Source: Collinsella sp. AM34-10
Lineage (GTDB): Bacteria > Actinomycetota > Coriobacteriia > Coriobacteriales > Coriobacteriaceae
Length of the DNA: 64,000 nt
Direction: 5' to 3'
NCBI RefSeq assembly: GCF_003469185.1
Contig: NZ_QSIL01000002.1
Span: 124,692-188,691 of the forward strand
The notes beneath the pieces are model-generated. The model was not told the DNA's origin, searched no databases, and was given only the letters and a program-made list of their open reading frames with translations. Of this stretch, positions 43,693-52,629 are shown piece after piece (position 1 is the first letter of the stretch; every line of letters begins with the position of its first letter). A program made the position numbers and the translations under genes.

Positions 43693-45093
43693 ATGGATAA
43701 GATCAAGCTCGGTTTTGTGCCCACGCGCCGCAGCATCTTTAGCGCGCCGGATGCGATCAAGTATCGCGGGCTGACGGCTGATCGCCTGCGCGAGATCGGC
43801 GTCGACATTGTGGATATCGACGACATCAACGACGAGGGCCTGCTGTTCGACGACAGCCATATCGCGCCTATCATCGAGAAGTTCCGCGCCGAGGGCGTCG
43901 ACGGCATCATGCTGTGCCACGCCAACTTTGGTACCGAGTACGTCTGCGCCCGCCTTGCCCGCGAGCTCGGTCTGCCCGTGCTGCTGTGGGGCCCGCGCGA
44001 CGAGCGCCCCGAGCCCGACGGCACCCGCCTGCGCGATAGCCAGTGCGGCCTGTTCGCCACCGGCAAGGTCCTGCGCCGCTTCCAGGTTCCCTTCACCTAC
44101 ATGACCAACTGCCGCCTGACCGATCCCGAGTTCGAGCGCGGCGTCTGGGACTTTTTGGCCGTGTGCAACGTGGTCAAGACCTTCAAGCACACCCGTATTC
44201 TGCAGATGGCCACCCGTCCGTTCGACTTCTGGTCGACCATGTGCAACGAGGGCGAGCTGCTCGAGAAGTTCAACATCCAGCTTTCGCCCATCCCCATGAC
44301 CGAGCTTGTCCAGGCCGTGCGCGACGCCCAGGCCGACGAGCAGGCCATGGCAGCCATGCTCGCCCACATTGCCGACAGCTTTGAGATCTGCATCCCCGAG
44401 GATAAGGTTCCCGCGGTTGCCGGTCTTGCCATCGCCATGAAGCGCCTGGTCGAGAAGTACGGTTGCAACGCCGGTGCCATCCAGTGCTGGAACGCCCTGC
44501 AGGACGAGTTGGGCATTATGCCCTGCGCCGCCAACGCCATCCTCAACGAGATGGGTATCCCCATCGTATGCGAGACAGATATCCACGGCGCCATCACCGC
44601 ACTGATGGTCGAAGCCGCCGACCTGGGCCGTCACCGCGGCATGTTCGCCGACTGGACCGTGCGTCATCCCGATAACGAGAACGGCGAGCTGCTGCAGCAC
44701 TGCGGCCCCTGGCCCTGCAGCTGCGCGGCCGTCAAGCCCAAGCTCACCTACCCGCTGGCCTTCGATCACCCCGGCGCGCTGACGGCCGAGGCCAAGCACG
44801 GCGACCTCACCCTTGCCCGCTTTGACGGCGACAACGGCGAGTACTCGCTGCTGCTGGGCAACGCCCGCGGCATCGACGGCCCGGCCGGCATGGGCACTTA
44901 CCTGTGGGTCGAGGTCGACAACCTCAAGCGCCTCGAGGCCAAGATCGTCGAGGGTCCCTACATCCACCACTGCGTCGCCATTCACGCCAACGTGGTGCCG
45001 GTGCTCTACGAGGCGTGCAAGTACATCGGCATTGCCCCCGACTTATACGACCCGATTGAAGAAGACGTCAAAGCCTACCTGCGAGGAGAGTAG
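43693..45093 (+). CDS. L-fucose/L-arabinose isomerase-family protein
   Basis: 466 residues, shorter than FucI (about 590) and close to AraA length. The N-terminal domain has PIIEKFRAEGVDGIMLCHANFGTE, and the catalytic half has ADSFEICIPEDKVPAVAGLA, NAGAIQCWNALQDELGI and ETDIHGAITALM, where conserved acidic residues are expected to bind Mn2+. It should interconvert an aldose and ketose. It leads an operon with a split transketolase and an FGGY kinase, so the product ketose is probably phosphorylated and sent to the pentose phosphate pathway. The sugar cannot be told from sequence. Confidence 0.8.
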   Translation: MDKIKLGFVPTRRSIFSAPDAIKYRGLTADRLREIGVDIVDIDDINDEGLLFDDSHIAPIIEKFRAEGVDGIMLCHANFGTEYVCARLARELGLPVLLWGPRDERPEPDGTRLRDSQCGLFATGKVLRRFQVPFTYMTNCRLTDPEFERGVWDFLAVCNVVKTFKHTRILQMATRPFDFWSTMCNEGELLEKFNIQLSPIPMTELVQAVRDAQADEQAMAAMLAHIADSFEICIPEDKVPAVAGLAIAMKRLVEKYGCNAGAIQCWNALQDELGIMPCAANAILNEMGIPIVCETDIHGAITALMVEAADLGRHRGMFADWTVRHPDNENGELLQHCGPWPCSCAAVKPKLTYPLAFDHPGALTAEAKHGDLTLARFDGDNGEYSLLLGNARGIDGPAGMGTYLWVEVDNLKRLEAKIVEGPYIHHCVAIHANVVPVLYEACKYIGIAPDLYDPIEEDVKAYLRGE

Positions 45094-45095
45094 AA

Positions 45096-45932
45096 ATGGC
45101 AACTATCGAAGAGCTTGAATCCCTGCGTTGGGACCTTCGCCGCGATTGCGTCGATATCATCATGGCTGGCGCCGGCGGCCATATCGGCGGCGACATGTCG
45201 GTGATCGATGCCCTCATGACCCTCTACGCCAACCATCTCAACATTTCGCCCGAGACCGTCGACGATCCCAACCGCGATCGCTTCGTGCTCTCCAAGGGCC
45301 ACGCAATGGAGGCCTACTATGCGGTGCTCTGCCACGAGGGCTATCTGGACCTCGATGACGTCAAGGCCCGCTTCTCCAAGTTCGGCAGCCCCTACATCGG
45401 CCATCCCAACAACAAGCTCAAGGGCATCGAGATGAACTCGGGCTCGCTGGGCCATGGCCTGCCCGTGGCCGTGGGCATGGCGCTTGCCGGCAAGATGGAC
45501 GGCCGCGACTACCGCGTCTACACCATCATGGGCGACGGCGAGCTTGCCGAGGGCTCGGTCTGGGAGGGCGCCATGAGCGGCGGCAATTACCGGCTCGATA
45601 ACCTGTGCGCGCTCGTGGACCGCAACCGCCTGCAGATCAGCGGTAGCACCGAGGACGTCATGAAGCAGGATTCGCAGGAGGAGCGCTGGGCCGCCTTCGG
45701 TTGGAACGTGCTGTCCATTCCGGGCAACGACGTCCAGGCCATCGACGCCGCGCTGACGCTGGCCGCCGAGACCAAGGGTAAGCCCACGGTCATCATCCTC
45801 AACACGGTGAAGGGCTACGGCTCGCCGGTTATGGAGGACAAGGCCTCCTGGCATCATCATCTGCCCAACGATGAGGAATATGCCCAGATCATCGCCGATT
45901 TCGCTGCCCATAAGGAGGCTATCAATGGCTAA
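45096..45932 (+). CDS. Transketolase, N-terminal half (TPP-binding subunit)
   Basis: 278 residues. TPP motif MGDGELAEGSVWEGAM ... LVDRN (GDG-x(25-30)-N), KGHAMEAYYAVL and GSLGHGLPVAVGMALAGK are visible. Two-subunit transketolases divide at this point. It starts 3 bases after the isomerase stop and overlaps the C-terminal subunit gene by 8 bases. Confidence 0.93.
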   Translation: MATIEELESLRWDLRRDCVDIIMAGAGGHIGGDMSVIDALMTLYANHLNISPETVDDPNRDRFVLSKGHAMEAYYAVLCHEGYLDLDDVKARFSKFGSPYIGHPNNKLKGIEMNSGSLGHGLPVAVGMALAGKMDGRDYRVYTIMGDGELAEGSVWEGAMSGGNYRLDNLCALVDRNRLQISGSTEDVMKQDSQEERWAAFGWNVLSIPGNDVQAIDAALTLAAETKGKPTVIILNTVKGYGSPVMEDKASWHHHLPNDEEYAQIIADFAAHKEAING

Positions 45933-46866
45933 CAAGATCGCCAACCGCAAGGTTATCTGCGACACGCTGCTCGAGGCCGCCGCAACCGATAAAGACATCG
46001 TCGTCCTGTGCTCCGACTCCCGCGGCTCCGCATCGCTCACGCCGTTCTTCGATCAGTATCCCCAGCAGTCCATTGAGGTCGGCATCGCCGAGCAGGACCT
46101 GGTGAGTATCGCCGCCGGTATGGCCTCGTGCGGCAAGAAGGCCTGGGCCGCCTCGCCGGCGTCCTTTGTGACCACGCGCTCGTATGAGCAGTGCAAGGTC
46201 GACGTTTCGTACTCCAACACCAACGTCAAGCTCATCGGCATCTCGGGCGGCGTTTCCTATGGCGCCCTCGGTATGAGCCATCACTCCGCGCAGGATATCG
46301 CCGCCATGAGCGCGATTCCCAACATGCGCGTATATCTGCCGAGCGATCGCTTCCAGACCGCCGAGCTCGTGCGCGCCCTGGTTGCCGACAACAAACCGGC
46401 CTACATCCGCGTGGGCCGCAACCCGGTCGAGGACGTGTATACCGAGGACGAGTGTCCGTTCCAGATGGATCGCGCCACCTGGGTGCGTCGCGGCACCGAT
46501 GTGACGCTTGTCGCCACCGGTGAGATGGTTCGCCATGCCGTGGACGCCGCCGATCTGCTGGCCGAGCAGGGAATCTCGGCAACGGTGCTCGACATGTACT
46601 GCGTCAAGCCGCTCGACGCCGAGGCCGTGATCGAGGCCGCCGGTACCACGCGTGCCGTCGTGACCGTCGAGGAGCACAGTCCCTTTGGCGGCCTGGGTTC
46701 CATGGTCGCGCAGGTCGTGGGTGAGCATTGCCCGCGTCCGGTCAAGTGCCTCTCCCTGCCCGATGCGCCGGTCATCACCGGCACGAGCCCCGAGGTCTTT
46801 GCGCACTACGGCCTGACGGGCGAGGGAATCGCCAAGACGGTCGCCGAGTTCCTGCCCGCAGAGTAA
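45925..46866 (+). CDS. Transketolase, C-terminal half
   Basis: 313 residues: pyrimidine-binding domain with EVGIAEQDLVSIAAGMASCGKK (Glu that activates TPP) and YGALGMSHHSAQDIAAM, then the C-terminal domain (VEEHSPFGGLGSMVAQ). AAGGAGG lies 7-13 bases before the ATG at 45925, within the end of the previous gene. With the N-half it makes a complete enzyme moving two-carbon ketol units. Confidence 0.93.
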   Translation: MANKIANRKVICDTLLEAAATDKDIVVLCSDSRGSASLTPFFDQYPQQSIEVGIAEQDLVSIAAGMASCGKKAWAASPASFVTTRSYEQCKVDVSYSNTNVKLIGISGGVSYGALGMSHHSAQDIAAMSAIPNMRVYLPSDRFQTAELVRALVADNKPAYIRVGRNPVEDVYTEDECPFQMDRATWVRRGTDVTLVATGEMVRHAVDAADLLAEQGISATVLDMYCVKPLDAEAVIEAAGTTRAVVTVEEHSPFGGLGSMVAQVVGEHCPRPVKCLSLPDAPVITGTSPEVFAHYGLTGEGIAKTVAEFLPAE

Positions 46867-46870
46867 CTGG

Positions 46871-46903
46871 AATGTGACAAAGGGACAGTCCCTTTGTCAC
46901 ATT
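46871..46903. repeat. Perfect 16-bp palindrome (ACAAAGGGAC type)
   Basis: AATGTGACAAAGGGAC 46871-46886, one central A, then its complement 46888-46903. It lies between transketolase and kinase genes inside one operon. A related palindrome is at 53561-53595. Confidence 0.85.
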
Positions 46904-46922
46904 CGTTTTGAAAGGGGTGGCC

Positions 46923-48413
46923 ATGGGCCGCTACATCATCGGTATCGACCAGTCCACGCAGGGCACGAAGGCGCTGCTGGTGGACGAGGGCGGCCATCTA
47001 ATCCATCGTGCCGATCGCTCGCATCGCCAGATTGTCAGCGAGGCCGGCTGGGTGAGCCATGATCCGGCCGAGATCGCCGCCAACGTGCTGGCCGTGGCGC
47101 GTGCCGTGGTGGAGGAGACCGGGGTCGATCCGGCCGACATCGCCGGCATCGGCATCTCCAACCAGCGCGAGACCACTGTTGCCTGGAGGCGCACGACGGG
47201 CGAGCCGCTGTGCGACGCCGTGGTGTGGCAGTGCGCCCGCGCCCGCGAGCTGTGCGACGAGCTGGCCGCGCGCGAGGGTGTGGCCGAGCTGGTGCGCGAC
47301 ACGACGGGTCTGGTACTCTCGCCCTACTATCCGGCGGGCAAGATGGCTTGGATTCTCGCGAACGTTCCCGCGGCTGCCGAGGCCGCGGCGGCAGGCGAAC
47401 TGTGTCTGGGCACCATCGATGCCTGGGTGGTCTGGACGCTCACGGGCGGCGCGGAGTTCCGCTGCGACTGGTCCAATGCCAGCCGCACGCAGCTCTTCGA
47501 CCTGCGCCGTGGCTGCTGGAGCGAGCCGGTGTGCGAGGCCTTTGGCGTCGATCCGGCCTGCCTGCCGCAGGTGACCGATTCCGATGGCCTGTTCGGCATG
47601 ACGGACCTGGGCGGCTTTTTGCCGGCGACCGTGCCCATTCACGGCGTACTCGGCGACAGCCATGCCGCCTTGTTTGCCCAGGGCTGCCACAGCCGCGGCA
47701 TGGCCAAGGCGACCTATGGCACCGGCAGCTCGGTCATGATGAACGTTGGCGACGAGTTCGTTGCCAGCTCGCACGGGCTTTCGAGCTCGCTTGCGTGGCG
47801 TATGGACGGCGTGACCGAGTATGTGCTCGAGGGCAACGTGAGCTACGCCGGCGCCGTCAAGACGTGGCTGCGCGACGACCTGGAGCTCATCAACAATCCC
47901 GAGGAAGTCACCGACCTGTGCTACGCCGCCAACCCGGCGAGCCGCGTCTACTTTGTGCCGGCGTTCACCGGCTTGGGTGCGCCGCACTGGGCGAGTGACG
48001 CCGAGGGCTGCGTTTTTGGCATGACACGCACCACGGGCCGCGCGGAGTTCGTGAAGGCCGCCGACGAGTCGATCGCCTACCAGATTTTCGACGTGATCGA
48101 TGCGATGGTCGAGGATTCGGGCGCGGCGCTTTCCGAGCTTCGTGTTGATGGCGGTCCCACGCGCGATGCGTACCTGATGCAGTTTGAGAGCGACTTGGTC
48201 GGCTCGCCCATCCGCATTGCGAGCAACGACGAGATGAGCGGTCTGGGCGCGGCCTGGGCCTGCGGCATTGCGCTGGGCATGTACACGCGCGACGTCGTTG
48301 ACGTCTACGGCGCCCGCGGCATCGTGGAGCCTGCCATGTCTGCCGACGAACGAGCCAAAAAGATCGCCGGCTGGCGCCATGCCGTCAAATCAACAATTGC
48401 ATACACTGCCTAG
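46923..48413 (+). CDS. FGGY-family carbohydrate kinase
   Basis: 496 residues. The ATP-binding N-terminus GIDQSTQGTKALLVDE, ISNQRETTVAWRR, TYGTGSSVMMNVG, YFVPAFTGLGAPHWASDAEG and RVDGGPTRDAYLMQFESDLVG are present. The last segments are most like glycerol kinase, while the N-terminal STQGTKAL is more like xylulokinase. In this operon a ketose kinase making a transketolase substrate fits best. AAAGGGG precedes the ATG at 46923. Ended by the terminator at 48464. Confidence 0.88.
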   Translation: MGRYIIGIDQSTQGTKALLVDEGGHLIHRADRSHRQIVSEAGWVSHDPAEIAANVLAVARAVVEETGVDPADIAGIGISNQRETTVAWRRTTGEPLCDAVVWQCARARELCDELAAREGVAELVRDTTGLVLSPYYPAGKMAWILANVPAAAEAAAAGELCLGTIDAWVVWTLTGGAEFRCDWSNASRTQLFDLRRGCWSEPVCEAFGVDPACLPQVTDSDGLFGMTDLGGFLPATVPIHGVLGDSHAALFAQGCHSRGMAKATYGTGSSVMMNVGDEFVASSHGLSSSLAWRMDGVTEYVLEGNVSYAGAVKTWLRDDLELINNPEEVTDLCYAANPASRVYFVPAFTGLGAPHWASDAEGCVFGMTRTTGRAEFVKAADESIAYQIFDVIDAMVEDSGAALSELRVDGGPTRDAYLMQFESDLVGSPIRIASNDEMSGLGAAWACGIALGMYTRDVVDVYGARGIVEPAMSADERAKKIAGWRHAVKSTIAYTA

Positions 48414-48463
48414 GCGGCTGCGCGGCACTCAAGGATTTTTCTGGGGATTAAACACTCATTGAT

Positions 48464-48501
48464 CCCCGTCCCGGGCAGCTCATTTGGGACGGGGCTTTTT
48501 T
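48464..48501 (+). terminator. Terminator of the sugar operon
   Basis: CCCCGTCCC 48464-48472 pairs with GGGACGGGG 48486-48494, followed by C and TTTTTT. Confidence 0.9.
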
Positions 48502-48532
48502 GACTGGTATGATTGGTGCGATCATTCGAACC

Positions 48533-48563
48533 AGCTAAAAGAGCCCCGTCCTAAATTGACTAC
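48533..48563 (-). repeat. GTAGTCAATTTGGGACGGGGC repeat family, inverted copy
   Basis: Reads AGCTAAAAGAGCCCCGTCC then TAAATTGACTAC on the plus strand; matches copy 42220-42250 at 29 of 31 in reverse complement. It occupies the leader of luxS. Confidence 0.8.
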
Positions 48564-48577
48564 CGAGAGGATCTGCC

Positions 48578-49066
48578 ATGGAGCGCATCGCGAGTTTTTC
48601 CGTTGACCATCTGCTGCTTGAGCCCGGCGTGTATGTGAGTCGCATCGACCGCGATCCGGCGACCGGCGCCGCCGTCACCACCTTTGACCTGCGCCTGACC
48701 ACGCCCAATAAGGAGCCGGTCATGAACACGGCCGAGTGCCACACCATCGAGCACCTGGGCGCGACGTTCCTTCGCAACCATGCCGAGTGGTCGAGCCGCA
48801 TTGTCTACTTTGGCCCCATGGGCTGCCGCACGGGCTTTTACCTCGTCGTTTTTGGCGAGGTGACGAGTGAGGAGATCTTGCCGCTCGTGCGTGAGCTGTT
48901 CGAGTTTGTCGCCGGCTTTGAGGGCGATGTCCCCGGTGCCGCTCCCGAGGAGTGCGGTAACTATCTGGACCAGAACCTCCCCATGGCAAACTGGCTCGCG
49001 CACCGTTATCTCGACCGCGATCTGGCCGATATCGACGAGAAGCACCTGCACTATCAGCAGGCATAG
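48578..49066 (+). CDS. luxS: S-ribosylhomocysteine lyase LuxS
   Basis: 162 residues, the normal family length. Zinc ligands His55 and His59 (HTIEHL) and Cys126 (EECGNY) and the catalytic Cys83 (GPMGCRTGFYL) are all present. It cleaves S-ribosylhomocysteine to homocysteine and the AI-2 precursor DPD. It stands alone after the sugar operon terminator, with GAGAGG 10-15 bases before the ATG. Confidence 0.97.
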   Translation: MERIASFSVDHLLLEPGVYVSRIDRDPATGAAVTTFDLRLTTPNKEPVMNTAECHTIEHLGATFLRNHAEWSSRIVYFGPMGCRTGFYLVVFGEVTSEEILPLVRELFEFVAGFEGDVPGAAPEECGNYLDQNLPMANWLAHRYLDRDLADIDEKHLHYQQA

Positions 49067-49162
49067 GGCCGCCCTCTGCCTCCAAACCGTTCACACGGAG
49101 ATATCGACCGTTTAACTGTTTAGAAGTGTTTATTCGAGGTCATTAGCACTAGCTCGCTTAAA

Positions 49163-49252
49163 CTAGTTCTCAGAGTGATATTCAGGCAAGGCTCCTGAAG
49201 CAGCATCTGTTGACATTGATTGTCGGATTCTGCTTCGGGAGCCTTGTTCTGT
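49163..49252 (+). promoter_or_regulatory. Antiterminator target and terminator before the BglG-type gene
   Basis: A 17-bp stem (49187-49203, CAAGGCTCCTGAAGCAG, with 49230-49246; one G-U pair) followed by TTCTGTTT is an intrinsic terminator in the leader. Its left arm is overlapped by CAGAGTGATATTCAGGCAAGG (from 49171), whose AGGCAA part resembles the RAT hairpin bound by BglG/LicT proteins. Auto-regulation by antitermination is the likely meaning. Confidence 0.75.
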
Positions 49253-49264
49253 TTAGGGGGGCAC

Positions 49265-50104
49265 ATGGAAATTGTTAAACGAATTAATACCAGCGCTGTC
49301 CTCTGCGTCGATGGAAATGGCAGACAGTTGGTTGCATTCGGCCGTGGTCTGGGGTTCAAGAATGTCGGAGACGAGGTCCCTCTTTCGGAGATTCAACGAA
49401 CGTTTTATAACGTTAGCTCTCGCTACATCGCTCTCGTTGACGAGGTCCCCGACGAGCTTCTCGAGCTTACCTCGGATGTTATTGATATGTCGACAGGTTT
49501 GCTGCCTTATGAGGTGAGCCCTAATTTGCCGTTTATCCTTGCGGACCATATCGCGTATGCGGTTAAGCGCAAAGAGCAAAATATCGTTGTCCGCATGCCT
49601 TTATCGTTTGATGTCCGCCAACAATATCCCGTCGAATTTAAAATCGGCGAGTATGCACTTAGGATAATCAGGAAACGTCTTAACGTTAGGCTTCCAGCTC
49701 ATGAGGCAGTTGGAATTGCCATGGCGTTTATCAATAACATGGCCGATTCGGACTCATGCGAAGTAGTTAAAGAGTTTAGCGCGGATATCTACGATCGTGT
49801 TCTGGAGGAGTCAACCGTTGCTGTTGAAAATCGGCTTGGCATTCAAGTTGATCGGGAAGGTTTCGATTACGCAAGGTTCGCAACCCATCTTCAGTACTTA
49901 TTCAATAGGTTGAACTCTGGCGAAAGCATCGTGAGCGACAACCGCAAGATGTACCTCTCGCTCAAAAAAGAATATCCGGTGGCATCAATGTGCGCCGATG
50001 ATATTGCTTCTGTTCTCAGCCGACTGACGGGGCGGGAACTTATAGACGAAGAAAGACTCTACCTCATGATGCACATCAATCGAATTGCATCGAAAACAAG
50101 GTAA
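49265..50104 (+). CDS. BglG/LicT-family antiterminator
   Basis: 279 residues. A CAT RNA-binding domain (1 to about 60; MEIVKRINTSAVLCVD and GRGLGFKNVGDEV) is followed by two PRD domains (about 65-170 and 175-279) with the histidines phosphorylated by the PTS (DHIAYAVKRKE; LSRLTGRELIDEERLYLMMHINR). It binds the leader RNA just upstream when sugar is present and allows read-through to the PTS gene at 50173. AGGGGGG precedes the ATG at 49265. The region is visibly more A/T-rich than its surroundings. Confidence 0.93.
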   Translation: MEIVKRINTSAVLCVDGNGRQLVAFGRGLGFKNVGDEVPLSEIQRTFYNVSSRYIALVDEVPDELLELTSDVIDMSTGLLPYEVSPNLPFILADHIAYAVKRKEQNIVVRMPLSFDVRQQYPVEFKIGEYALRIIRKRLNVRLPAHEAVGIAMAFINNMADSDSCEVVKEFSADIYDRVLEESTVAVENRLGIQVDREGFDYARFATHLQYLFNRLNSGESIVSDNRKMYLSLKKEYPVASMCADDIASVLSRLTGRELIDEERLYLMMHINRIASKTR

Positions 50105-50172
50105 TTAGTTGGCAAAGGCGCGCGCTTTGCTGATGGTTACATATAAAACTCAACATGGGAGAAATGGTATTT

Positions 50173-51543
50173 ATGGCAGATACAACCAAGCTCGCTGCCG
50201 AGATTCTCGAGATGGTGGGCGGCGCAGACAACGTTACATTTGTAGCTCACTGCATGACTCGTTTAAGGTTCAACCTTAAGGACGAAAGCATCGTAGACGA
50301 TGCAAAAGTCAAGGCGATTGATGGCGTGATCGACATTCGCCATTCCGCGGGGCAATATCAGGTGATTGTGGGACCTAAGGTCGATAAGGTCTATGAAATC
50401 GTTGCCAAGGAAACCGGGATTGACGCCGGAGATTCCGAGGCAAGCGAAGGAGAGACTAAGGGCTTTCTGGGAAAGCTAATGAAGTTCATCAGCGGCATCA
50501 TGATGCCCGTTCTTCCTGCCTTGATCGCATGCGGAATGATAAACGCCATCCTTAGCATTCTGACAACGGCGGGTGCTGTTTCCGCCGAGAGCGGAATATA
50601 CACTCTGCTGTACGGCATGGGAAATGCCTGCATGTATTTCCTGCCCGTTCTTGTCGGATCATCTGCTGCTCAGTTCTTTGGAACCGATCGATATATCGGT
50701 GCGGTACTCGGCGCAATCCTGGTTTATCCGACTTTCGTTGCTGCGGCCGGAGCGGGCGATGCGCTGGATTTGCTCGGCATGAAGTTCACAATGGTGAGCT
50801 ATTCCTCCACGGTGTTTCCTGCTATCGTGGCGGCTTGGTTCGCATCCGTTCTTAATAAGTGGCTGCGGGCGGTTCTTCCCGATGTTGTGGCATTTGCGCT
50901 CGTCCCGTTCCTGACGGTTGCTGTTGCCGCCCCCGTCTCTCTCCTTGTGATCGGCCCCGTTATTCAGCAGGCGAGCTCTTTGCTTGCGGCTGCAGTGCTG
51001 GCGGTCTATCAGTTCAGCCCCGTCCTTTGCGGCGTTATTCTCGGGCCGATATTCGGTCTCGTTATGATCCCCCTTGGACTCCATTGGGCCCTGATCGTGC
51101 TTTCCATCAACAATATTATGACTGTCGGCTCCGATCCTATCCTTGGACTTCTCTGCTGCAGCATGGGTGTTGTCGGCGCTTGTTTGGCGTTTGCCCTCCG
51201 CTCGAAGGACCCGAGTGAAAAGAGTCTTGGGTTCAGCTGTGCCATTACGGGCTTTTTCGGGATTACGGAACCGGCGCTGTACGGCATCATCTTGGTGCAC
51301 AAGAAGATCATTATCGCTTCCATGGTCGCCGGAGCAATCAGTGCTGTTATCCCGGCGATTTTCAACACCTGTACGTTCGTTATGACGTCGAGCGGCATTT
51401 TTAGCTTCCCCGGTTATATGGATCCTTCTGGTGATATGAGCAGCCTCATCGGCGCAATTCTTTGCAATGTCGTCGGTTTAATTCTTAACTTCGTTCTCGT
51501 TTACATCCTGTATCGCCCTGATGAAGAGGCGGTAGTGGAGTAG
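50173..51543 (+). CDS. PTS beta-glucoside-type transporter subunit IIBC
   Basis: 456 residues. The IIB domain (about 1-75) has the phospho-cysteine in VAHCMTRLRFNLKD; the IIC domain (about 100-450) has about ten helices, with GFFGITEPALYGI, typical of the glucose/beta-glucoside superfamily. There is no IIA domain, so a IIA encoded elsewhere must serve it. Three in-frame ATGs lie close together (50155, 50164, 50173); the last has GGGAGA about 11 bases upstream and fits the domain start best. Probably imports an aryl- or oligo-beta-glucoside as the 6-phosphate. Confidence 0.9.
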   Translation: MADTTKLAAEILEMVGGADNVTFVAHCMTRLRFNLKDESIVDDAKVKAIDGVIDIRHSAGQYQVIVGPKVDKVYEIVAKETGIDAGDSEASEGETKGFLGKLMKFISGIMMPVLPALIACGMINAILSILTTAGAVSAESGIYTLLYGMGNACMYFLPVLVGSSAAQFFGTDRYIGAVLGAILVYPTFVAAAGAGDALDLLGMKFTMVSYSSTVFPAIVAAWFASVLNKWLRAVLPDVVAFALVPFLTVAVAAPVSLLVIGPVIQQASSLLAAAVLAVYQFSPVLCGVILGPIFGLVMIPLGLHWALIVLSINNIMTVGSDPILGLLCCSMGVVGACLAFALRSKDPSEKSLGFSCAITGFFGITEPALYGIILVHKKIIIASMVAGAISAVIPAIFNTCTFVMTSSGIFSFPGYMDPSGDMSSLIGAILCNVVGLILNFVLVYILYRPDEEAVVE

Positions 51544-51593
51544 ACAATTATTCGGGATGTAAGCTGCCGAAAACCCCGCGGCAGATTGCATGT

Positions 51594-51635
51594 GGTGGGC
51601 TTGCCGTTGATTCACGCGAGCCCACCCTCATTTTT
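51594..51635 (+). terminator. Terminator after the PTS IIBC gene
   Basis: GGTGGGCT 51594-51601 pairs with AGCCCACC 51619-51626, followed by CTCATTTTT. Confidence 0.75.
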
Positions 51636-51648
51636 GGAGTGACTAGCT

Positions 51649-52629
51649 ATGACAATTACTGCCGATATGACGTTTGGCGAAATCGCGCTCCTTCCTGAGT
51701 TCGCTGGCTTTGGCGAGCACCTTATGCTTTGCCGGCCTTCAACTTGGGAGCGCATGTGGAATAAACCCATTGTGTCTCATATGAATTCTGATGCTAATCC
51801 ATATGAAACTGCTCGCGTTTTGCGTGGATTGAATCGAATTGTCGAGCTCGTGGATGACGGGAGGCAGGTTGCCTACGATATTTGGGATGAAGCCGACTGC
51901 ATCCGTGATCCGACTCGGCGCAATACGAAACTGTTCTTCTTTCCCGGGAGACCCAGGGCTCCCTTTATCATTGCGGTTTCGGGCGGAGGTTATCAGAGCG
52001 TTTGTCATCAAGTGGAAGGCTTTCCCGTTGCCCCCGAGCTCAACGATGCGGGCTATAACGTGTTCGTGCTGTCATACAGGGTGAGGGTCGAGCCTTTGAT
52101 GCCGCGCCCAATCGACGATTTAAATCGAGCCGTCCGTTTTGTCCTGGAGAATTCAGCGAAATTTAATGTCGCAAAAAGTTATGCAGTTATCGGCTTTTCT
52201 GCTGGTGCGCATTTAACTGCCGAGTGGGGGACGGACAACAAGGGATTTGCGTCCTACGGATGCGAGGCGCCAAAAGCCTTGGCCCTGTGTTATGCACCGA
52301 TTGATCTTCATGGCTTTGAGAACGCATCAGACAATAGATTTCTTGATTCGGTGTGCGGCGGGGCTGGTCGCGACTCGCTCGATGATTTCTGTATTAATCA
52401 GCATGTGTGGGAGCAGTATCCTCCGACATATCTTTGGCAATGCGCTGACGATGATATTGTATCGCCCGACAATTATGAAAAGATGGTCGATGCTCTGGAT
52501 GCAGCTGGAGTACACCATGAGGGAGTCATGTATTCAGAAGGGGGGCACGCATTGATGAAGCCCCATGCGCCGGAGACCGACTACTGGTGTATGAGCGTTA
52601 TTGAGTTTCTTAAAGATTGTCTCGACTAG
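51649..52629 (+). CDS. Alpha/beta hydrolase (esterase)
   Basis: 326 residues, no signal peptide. The hormone-sensitive-lipase-like oxyanion motif is AVSGGGYQSV, the nucleophile elbow GFSAGAH, the acid in CADDDIVSP and the base in SEGGHALMK. These are the features of BD-FAE-type carbohydrate esterases that deacylate sugars. In this beta-glucoside region it may remove acyl groups from imported sugar phosphates or glycosides; that is inference. Composition is A/T-rich like the two preceding genes. Confidence 0.85.
   Translation: MTITADMTFGEIALLPEFAGFGEHLMLCRPSTWERMWNKPIVSHMNSDANPYETARVLRGLNRIVELVDDGRQVAYDIWDEADCIRDPTRRNTKLFFFPGRPRAPFIIAVSGGGYQSVCHQVEGFPVAPELNDAGYNVFVLSYRVRVEPLMPRPIDDLNRAVRFVLENSAKFNVAKSYAVIGFSAGAHLTAEWGTDNKGFASYGCEAPKALALCYAPIDLHGFENASDNRFLDSVCGGAGRDSLDDFCINQHVWEQYPPTYLWQCADDDIVSPDNYEKMVDALDAAGVHHEGVMYSEGGHALMKPHAPETDYWCMSVIEFLKDCLD

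Noticed and set aside
46874..47062. Short frame starting in the 46871 palindrome
   Set aside because: It runs through the palindrome and into the kinase gene in another frame; palindromes of this kind commonly give spurious predictions.
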